The notes under the pieces were generated by a model. The model saw only the letters and a program-made list of their open reading frames with translations. It did no database searches and was not told the origin of the DNA. A stretch of DNA of 6,564 nt from Marinagarivorans sp. UBA5870 (GTDB lineage Bacteria > Pseudomonadota > Gammaproteobacteria > Pseudomonadales > Cellvibrionaceae), in NCBI GenBank assembly GCA_002432555.1, contig DJFO01000105.1, positions 9,285 through 15,848 on the forward strand. Reading direction: 5' to 3'. Positions 1-4,166 of the stretch are shown here, piece by piece (the first letter of the stretch is position 1; the number at the start of each line of letters is the position of its first letter). Made by a program: the position numbers and the translations under genes.

Positions 1-227
1 TCCGACAGTTGATCCAGAAAGTCGACTGGCAAAATTCCAGGGAAGGTGCGATTCAGCTGCGACATGCAATAGGTCAAGGTGTGCCCCCGAAAACGTTGTT
101 CACACTCTGCCGCGGACAAGGGTATGTCGAACTGATCCAGTTGGTGGGCAAAGATCTCAGCAGCCAAGGTTTCGCTGTCCACCAGGACCCCGTCACAATC
201 AAAGATGATCAGCATGGCGGGCGACAT
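1..227 (-). CDS. HAD-superfamily hydrolase (phosphatase), N-terminal part only
   Basis: The first 75 residues of a haloacid-dehalogenase-type phosphatase are visible; the rest lies beyond the left edge. Motif I is textbook: residues 7-19 read IIFDCDGVLVDSE, with D10 as the expected nucleophile and D12 as the expected acid/base. The following helical stretch (FAHQLDQFDIPLSAAECEQR, about 25-44) fits the start of the helical cap of the beta-phosphoglucomutase/phosphoglycolate-phosphatase subgroup, which includes E. coli YieH. Substrate cannot be told from this fragment, since motifs II-IV are missing. The start is uncertain: ATG at 227 gives MSPAMLII and ATG at 215 gives MLIIFDCD. Neither has a convincing ribosome binding site. 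The gene overlaps the upstream M15 peptidase by 19 nt (or 7 nt with the later start), so it is probably translated by coupling from the same mRNA. Likely cytoplasmic. Confidence 0.85.
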   Translation of the reverse strand, partial: MSPAMLIIFDCDGVLVDSETLAAEIFAHQLDQFDIPLSAAECEQRFRGHTLTYCMSQLNRTFPGILPVDFLDQLS

Positions 228-934
228 GAACTCGGATAGAGTTCCCAGGGAATCCAGACGAAACGCTCGAAAATCTCGTCAAAATGCCGAAGAATGGCGT
301 CCTTCAGCGCGATGTCTATCGACGCTATAAGCGCTTTCAAAATTTGCGGGTCCTGAGCCTGCTGAAATTCCGCAGCGACAGGGCCGTAGCTGAGATGCCA
401 CGGTTCAGGGGAAATCCCCCCCCACGGGCGGGTGTACGGACGAAAAAAGCCGTCATGAGATTTAAGATAATCGTCCAGCCACAAATGGAAGGGCGCCAAC
501 GGACCCCCTCCGACGGTTTCCTCTAGGGTAAGACGCAGCCGATAACCCTCGGGGATGGCGCTGCGGTCATAGACGTCGATGTCAGTGCCCCAATGATGCC
601 TCGAAAACCCAGGCAGAGCGGACCATCTCAGAATTGCAAACATGAGCTCTTCCGGTGATAAACGGCTGCTGTCCAAAATGGACTCATCCGCGGCAAGGAG
701 CTGTCGGCGACCCGTTGCTTTTTCATTCCAAATAACACACTGACGCTCAAAAGACCGGAATGCGCTGGCGACTGCGAGATCGAAACCTGCCTTAGCCGCA
801 TCATCTACCAGGGCGACTAAGGGTTGAACGACCGCTGCATGGACACGAAGCCCCGTGAATTCTACCAAGTGCTGCTCACTCCGCCCGGATAAAATCGCGA
901 TATCTAAATTTTTTTTGGATTTGACGTAGGACAT
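209..934 (-). CDS. M15-family (VanY/LdcB-like) D-Ala-D-Ala or L,D-carboxypeptidase
   Basis: A 241-residue zinc metallopeptidase of the M15B/VanY type, predicted to trim the terminal D-alanine of peptidoglycan peptides. Residues 57-66 (SAFRSFERQC) match the substrate-binding S-x-x-R-S-x-x-x-Q region. SRHHWGTDID (111-120) is the S-x-H-x-x-G-x-x-x-D motif, giving zinc ligands H113 and D120. SPEPWH (175-180) supplies catalytic E177 and the third ligand H180. All key residues are present and the length is normal. The N-terminus is polar and lysine-rich with no signal peptide or membrane segment, so as read the enzyme is cytoplasmic. That would suit recycling of murein peptides rather than wall remodelling, which is inference. 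No clear ribosome binding site precedes the ATG at 934. Family resemblance begins near residue 12, so a slightly later start is possible. The end overlaps the HAD phosphatase, with which it probably forms an operon. Confidence 0.88.
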   Translation of the reverse strand: MSYVKSKKNLDIAILSGRSEQHLVEFTGLRVHAAVVQPLVALVDDAAKAGFDLAVASAFRSFERQCVIWNEKATGRRQLLAADESILDSSRLSPEELMFAILRWSALPGFSRHHWGTDIDVYDRSAIPEGYRLRLTLEETVGGGPLAPFHLWLDDYLKSHDGFFRPYTRPWGGISPEPWHLSYGPVAAEFQQAQDPQILKALIASIDIALKDAILRHFDEIFERFVWIPWELYPSSCRPPC

Positions 935-1132
935 ATAGGAAAAATGTAGTAAATTTTCACCGGCTTATGGCATCAGTTTGTACTATGCTTGCGCGTCGGA
1001 CTGGCAATGCGAATGGCTGGCCCTCCGCCGAATTTGCACTACAGTTATACAAGGAAGTGCCACCGACCAGAAGGAGAAGCCGCACAAACGCTCGTTTTAA
1101 CAAAGGCAACGCGCCGATCAGAAGATAATAAT

Positions 1133-1138
1133 AAAGGA
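1133..1138 (+). promoter_or_regulatory. Ribosome binding site of the TfoX-C gene
   Basis: AAAGGA lies 6 nt before the ATG at 1145. This decides the start: the reading frame is open back to an ATG at 989, but the extra 52 residues resemble no part of the TfoX C-terminal domain and no comparable site precedes them. Confidence 0.7.
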
Positions 1139-1144
1139 TGCACA

Positions 1145-1447
1145 ATGAACAACGTAAACCTCGCCCACAGCGAATTGCTCGAACTTAAGAATTTGGGTAT
1201 GGCTTCCGTCAATATACTGCAAGCCATTGGCATCAATACTTACGAAGACCTGGCGGAGATGGGGCCCGTACAAGCCTATTGCCGAATCAAGGCCCGGGGC
1301 ATCCATGTCTCCAAGGTTATGCTTTATGCGCTTCAGGGTGCGTTGATGGACGTACACTGGAACGACCTTCCACCTGACCTTAAAGCGCGTCTGGTGAAAG
1401 AAGCCGAGCATCTGGAAAACGGCAAGCTCACTCGAGCACATGCCTGA
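1145..1447 (+). CDS. TfoX C-terminal-domain protein
   Basis: A 100-residue protein made almost only of the TfoX/Sxy C-terminal domain. Visible family features are ELKNLGMASVNILQAIGI (about 13-30), then TYEDLAEMGPVQAYCRIKAR (32-51) and LYALQGALMDVHWNDLPP (60-77), the usual helix-hairpin-helix-like pattern. The N-terminal TfoX domain found in full-length Sxy/TfoX competence regulators is absent. Many proteobacteria carry such stand-alone C-terminal domains, and their role is not well established, so a competence function should not be assumed. The start at 1145 is supported by a good ribosome binding site. The gene ends 2 nt before the GTG of the Rieske gene, which points to one transcript and coupled translation. 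The 210 nt upstream (935-1144) are shared with the divergent M15 gene. I found no promoter there that I would defend. Confidence 0.87.
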   Translation: MNNVNLAHSELLELKNLGMASVNILQAIGINTYEDLAEMGPVQAYCRIKARGIHVSKVMLYALQGALMDVHWNDLPPDLKARLVKEAEHLENGKLTRAHA

Positions 1448-1449
1448 CT

Positions 1450-1791
1450 GTGCACCCCTTATGCCGGACCCTTGATATTCCAGATGGCGGCGCGCGCGGA
1501 TTTACTTGCGGAGCGCAGCGCTATCTGGTGGTCCGGCAGCAGCAAGATTATTACGTCTACCGCAACCAATGCCCTCACCTGGGAATACCCTTAGAATGGC
1601 TGCCGGATCAATTTATGGATGCGGAGAATGAGCTCTTGCGGTGCGCAACCCACGGCGCTTTATTTCTGCCGGACACCGGAGAATGCATCTCGGGTCCGTG
1701 CGTCGGGCAGTTTTTGATCCCGGTCCCTTTTCGCATTGATGGGGATACGATCCGCCTGCCTACGAGTGCGTCATTCTGCAATCGGCAATAA
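1450..1791 (+). CDS. Small Rieske-type [2Fe-2S] ferredoxin
   Basis: A 113-residue single-domain Rieske protein. The two cluster-binding loops are intact: CPHLGIPLEW (C41, H43) and CATHGALF (C65, H68), giving C-x-H and C-x2-H ligation of a [2Fe-2S] cluster. TGECISGPC (76-84) is the usual turn after the second loop. There is no signal peptide or membrane anchor, so it is a soluble cytoplasmic electron carrier or ferredoxin subunit rather than a cytochrome bc1 Rieske protein. The start is GTG at 1450, 2 nt after the TfoX-C stop, with no strong ribosome binding site, consistent with translational coupling. The next in-frame ATG would delete the first cluster loop. The last 21 bp overlap the end of sfsA on the other strand. 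Its redox partner is unknown; no oxygenase or reductase gene lies nearby. Confidence 0.9.
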   Translation: MHPLCRTLDIPDGGARGFTCGAQRYLVVRQQQDYYVYRNQCPHLGIPLEWLPDQFMDAENELLRCATHGALFLPDTGECISGPCVGQFLIPVPFRIDGDTIRLPTSASFCNRQ

Positions 1792-2475
1792 TCGATTAAG
1801 TACGATTTCCGAGGGCGACAGACTGGCGCCCAGGGCATAGACTTCGACTCCGGCGGCGCGTGCATCCGCATATGCGCGGGCATAAGCCGGATCTATATGT
1901 CGCGCCGGTGCCACGGAATCGACACCTGAATGTTGGACACAGTAAATCAGTACGCCCCTATTTCCTTGCTCGACAATTCTGGTCAACTCACGCAAATGCC
2001 GAGAGCCGCGGTCACTGACCGTGTCGGGGAAATAACCCGCTCCAGCAGCTTCGCACAGCGTAACGTTTTTTACTTCTATATACACATTCTGACTGTTGAG
2101 CTCCAAGAGGAAATCAACGCGGCTGCCCTCCACACCATACCGAACCTCGGAACGCAGCGTAGTGAAACTTTGCAAGTGGGGCACCAGGCCTGCTTCCAGC
2201 GCTTCATATACTAAGGTGTTGGCGCGAGAGGTATTGATCCCGGCCAGGTGCCCCATAGGAGTGGTAGCAATCTCCCAGGTGGCTGCGTATTTGCGTTTGC
2301 TGTTTTCCGATATCGAATACCACACGGGCGCCTCTGGGACTAAACAATTCCTCATGCTGCCGGTATTCGGGCAGTGAATCGTCATCACTTCGCCATCATC
2401 CCGACGAACATCCGCTAGGAAACGTTTATAACGTTGAACCAGCACGGCCTGCACGAGGGGTTGTTTAAAGCGCAT
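1771..2475 (-). CDS. sfsA: SfsA, sugar fermentation stimulation family protein
   Basis: A 234-residue protein, the same length as E. coli SfsA and recognisably homologous along its whole length. Residues 14-35 (QRYKRFLADV ... TIHCPNTG) form the characteristic N-terminal OB-fold region. The C-terminal part has a PD-(D/E)xK nuclease-like signature: VDFLLE with D121, then YIEVKNVTL with E134 and K136. GYFPD, HLREL and PARHID are further family blocks. SfsA is a nucleic-acid-binding protein linked to maltose metabolism in E. coli; its biochemical role is not settled. The start at 2475 (MRFKQPLVQAVLVQRYKRF) matches family starts. The frame is open a further 276 nt upstream, but that stretch has no family resemblance. 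No clear ribosome binding site is seen. The gene is divergent from dksA, whereas in E. coli the two lie in the same direction. Confidence 0.95.
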   Translation of the reverse strand: MRFKQPLVQAVLVQRYKRFLADVRRDDGEVMTIHCPNTGSMRNCLVPEAPVWYSISENSKRKYAATWEIATTPMGHLAGINTSRANTLVYEALEAGLVPHLQSFTTLRSEVRYGVEGSRVDFLLELNSQNVYIEVKNVTLCEAAGAGYFPDTVSDRGSRHLRELTRIVEQGNRGVLIYCVQHSGVDSVAPARHIDPAYARAYADARAAGVEVYALGASLSPSEIVLNRLLPIAE

Positions 2476-2505
2476 AGGAGAAGATCCGGGTATATAAAGG
2501 CCGGT

Positions 2506-2511
2506 AGTATA
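2506..2511 (-). promoter_or_regulatory. Possible -10 box for sfsA
   Basis: On the minus strand TATACT (5 of 6 matches to TATAAT) lies about 30 nt before the sfsA ATG. At the expected distance upstream there is only a poor -35 match (TGCTTT/GCTTTC), so this is a weak prediction. Confidence 0.22.
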
Positions 2512-2597
2512 GCTGCGGGAAGAAGGGCGAAAGCACGCCTCTTTCGCGTCGACAAAAAGCTGGCGCCCTGCCGGGGAATCTGATAGTTTTCTCGCCT

Positions 2598-2611
2598 TGG
2601 CCGACCGGCCA
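2598..2611. repeat. Short inverted repeat in the sfsA/dksA intergenic region
   Basis: TGGCC-GACC-GGCCA is a 5-bp arm inverted repeat with a 4-nt spacer. It lies between the divergent sfsA and dksA starts, with a second palindrome 10 nt further on. It could be an operator half or chance GC-rich symmetry; no regulator can be named. Confidence 0.3.
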
Positions 2612-2621
2612 CGGGGATTGT

Positions 2622-2631
2622 AGACCGGTCT
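2622..2631. repeat. Perfect 10-bp palindrome in the sfsA/dksA intergenic region
   Basis: AGACCGGTCT is self-complementary over 10 bp and shares the GACCGG core with the inverted repeat at 2598-2611. It lies about 120 bp before dksA and 146 bp before sfsA. It is short enough to occur by chance. Confidence 0.3.
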
Positions 2632-2735
2632 GGCGATACCGAAGTGACAAGACGAAACCGGCATTAGACGCACGTTCGGCGCAGCGACCCGACACCTGAC
2701 GCAGACGAGCGAGGATGCAGCAAACGCAATATTGT

Positions 2736-2740
2736 AGAGG
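2736..2740 (+). promoter_or_regulatory. Probable ribosome binding site of dksA
   Basis: AGAGG lies 10 nt before the ATG at 2751, a slightly long spacing. A second purine-rich site (GAGGAA, 2811-2816) precedes an internal ATG at 2820. That codon is the conserved methionine of the GEEYMNE motif, so the upstream start is preferred on homology. Confidence 0.45.
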
Positions 2741-2750
2741 CTCAACAACA

Positions 2751-3182
2751 ATGCCCGAAACCACTAATTTCTCCCTCCACGGTATCGAACCTTACGCCTT
2801 ACACAAAGGTGAGGAATACATGAATGAAAAACAGCGGGAGCATTTCAAAAAGCTCCTGCTGGCATGGAAACGCGAATTAATGGAAGAAGTGGATCGCACC
2901 ATGAATCACCTCAAAGACGAAGCGGCCAATTTCCCCGACCCTGCTGACAGGGCGAGCCAAGAAGAAGAATTCAGCCTGGAATTGCGCACCCGCGATCGGG
3001 AACGCAAACTGATTAAAAAAATCGACAAAACGCTAGAATTGATCGAGAGCGACAGTTACGGATTCTGTGATGCCTGCGGTGTTGAAATCGGCATACGCCG
3101 CTTGGAAGCTCGCCCCACTGCCACCCTCTGTGTCGACTGCAAAACCATCGATGAAATCAAAGAAAAGCAAGTGATGGGCTGA
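2751..3182 (+). CDS. dksA: RNA polymerase-binding transcription factor DksA
   Basis: A 143-residue full-length DksA, slightly shorter at the N-terminus than the 151-residue E. coli protein. DksA enters the secondary channel of RNA polymerase and, with ppGpp, represses rRNA promoters and activates amino-acid biosynthesis promoters. Visible features, in order: the N-terminal GIEPY...GEEYMNE segment (11-26); a long coiled coil (about 27-100) whose tip reads [10 protein letters not shown] (61-70), with the functional acidic residues D63 and D66 and A68 (E. coli D71, D74, A76); and a C4 zinc finger with C106, C109, C127 and C130 around [15 protein letters not shown]. All four cysteines are present, so this is the zinc-binding form, not the Cys-poor DksA2. 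The ATG at 2751 is chosen over the in-frame ATG at 2715 because it has the better-spaced ribosome binding site. An intrinsic terminator follows, then gluQRS on the same strand. Confidence 0.97.
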   Translation: MPETTNFSLHGIEPYALHKGEEYMNEKQREHFKKLLLAWKRELMEEVDRTMNHLKDEAANFPDPADRASQEEEFSLELRTRDRERKLIKKIDKTLELIESDSYGFCDACGVEIGIRRLEARPTATLCVDCKTIDEIKEKQVMG

Positions 3183-3190
3183 CGCCAGAC

Positions 3191-3213
3191 AGGGCCGGTA
3201 TGCCGGCCCTTTT
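3191..3213 (+). terminator. Intrinsic (Rho-independent) terminator after dksA
   Basis: AGGGCCGG and CCGGCCCT form a perfect 8-bp GC-rich stem with a 4-nt TATG loop, followed at once by a short T run (TTTT, then G). It starts 8 nt after the dksA stop codon. The T tract is short, so read-through into gluQRS, 50 nt further on, is plausible. Confidence 0.85.
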
Positions 3214-3260
3214 GTTCAGTACGCTCACGTTAGCGCAAAGTACTCAAGCCGCCTTCTGTG

Positions 3261-4154
3261 ATGCCACGCCCCTATATCGGCCGCTTTGCACCCTCACCCA
3301 CCGGTCCCCTGCACTTCGGTTCGCTCGTCTGCGCACTCGCCAGTTACCTGGATGCGAAGCAGCATGGCGGCAGGTGGCTGCTGCGCATCGAAGACATAGA
3401 TCCGCCCCGCGAGCCGCCGGGCGCGGCGGACGCCATCAAACACACACTCGAAGTCCACGGACTGCATTGGGACGGCGAAGTACGCTATCAGAGCCAACGC
3501 TCGGCAGCCTATTGGGAATGCCTGCACGAACTGAAGAAACTTGATTTGATTTACCCCTGCAACTGCTCCCGGGCGCGTTTGGCAACGCTGCATGGCCCCT
3601 ATGACGGACGTTGCCGTCGTCACCCCCCGAGCGCCGGGGAACCTTGTGCATTGCGCCTGAAAGTCACCGACCTACCCGATGCCTTCCGGCAAATCCGCAA
3701 TCGGATTGAATTCCGTGATGGAATCCGCGGCACGCAATCCGAAGAGATTGAAAAAATAAGCGGCGATTTTGTCGTCCACCGCAGAGATGGATTATTCGCC
3801 TATCAGCTTGCGGTGGTGGTGGATGATATAGACCAGGGCGTTACAGATGTGGTGCGCGGGGATGATTTGCTCGACACTACCGCGCGGCAGATTTTCCTCT
3901 ACCACATACTCGGCAAAAAGCCGCCCAGCTACGCGCATATTCCGGTGATCCGGGATGAACATGGAAATAAATTGAGCAAACAGAATCATGCCCCGGCAAT
4001 AGACAACTCTGCCGTAAAAAAGAATTTATATGAAGCACTCTCCGTCTTGGGCTACCGCCCCGATGACGAACCTGCAAAATGCATGTTGTCTAGGGCGGAG
4101 CAACAAAGTTCCTCGAGTGCGCAGATGGGACTTTTTAACAGCAAGGCGGATTAG
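3261..4154 (+). CDS. gluQ: Glutamyl-Q tRNA(Asp) synthetase
   Basis: A 297-residue GluQ-RS (also called YadB or GluQRS), a paralogue of the glutamyl-tRNA synthetase catalytic core without the anticodon-binding domain. It activates glutamate without tRNA and attaches it to the queuosine at position 34 of tRNA-Asp. YIGRFAPSPTGPLHFGSL (5-22) contains the HIGH-class signature (HFGS, 18-21). RIEDIDPPR (42-50) is the glutamate/ATP-site block. The zinc site is C100, C102, Y114 and C118. HRRDGLFAYQLAVVVDD (173-189) is strongly conserved, and KLSKQ (237-241) is the KMSKS-class loop. Length is normal. ATG at 3261 is preferred; a GTG directly before it (3258) is also possible. No ribosome binding site is evident. 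The gene follows dksA on the same strand, as in many gammaproteobacteria, with a terminator in between. The polar Q/S-rich tail (280-287) is not conserved. Confidence 0.95.
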   Translation: MPRPYIGRFAPSPTGPLHFGSLVCALASYLDAKQHGGRWLLRIEDIDPPREPPGAADAIKHTLEVHGLHWDGEVRYQSQRSAAYWECLHELKKLDLIYPCNCSRARLATLHGPYDGRCRRHPPSAGEPCALRLKVTDLPDAFRQIRNRIEFRDGIRGTQSEEIEKISGDFVVHRRDGLFAYQLAVVVDDIDQGVTDVVRGDDLLDTTARQIFLYHILGKKPPSYAHIPVIRDEHGNKLSKQNHAPAIDNSAVKKNLYEALSVLGYRPDDEPAKCMLSRAEQQSSSSAQMGLFNSKAD

Positions 4155-4166
4155 CGGTGCGACCAA

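Noticed and set aside
989..1144. Upstream extension of the TfoX-C gene from an ATG at 989
   Set aside because: The extra 52 residues are unlike the family, while the ATG at 1145 has a well-placed AAAGGA ribosome binding site.
935..1144. Promoters in the divergent M15/TfoX-C region, such as TTGCCA-16 nt-TAGTAC on the minus strand and TTATAC near 1045 on the plus strand
   Set aside because: Each has only one acceptable hexamer or a poor second one, so none stands above what an AT-rich region gives by chance.
2476..2751. Open in-frame extension of sfsA with a hydrophobic start ([14 protein letters not shown]) that looks like a signal peptide
   Set aside because: SfsA homologues start at the MRFKQP position and are 234 residues long. 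The extension has no family resemblance and would run to the dksA start region.
2820..3182. Internal dksA start at 2820 with a good GAGGAA site, giving a 120-residue protein
   Set aside because: The GIEPY...GEEYM segment upstream is conserved with known DksA proteins, so the longer start is right. A minor internal product cannot be excluded.
4155..4166. Bidirectional terminator between gluQRS and the LamG/Ig protein
   Set aside because: The gap is 12 nt and neither it nor the adjoining coding ends contain a GC-rich hairpin followed by a T run.
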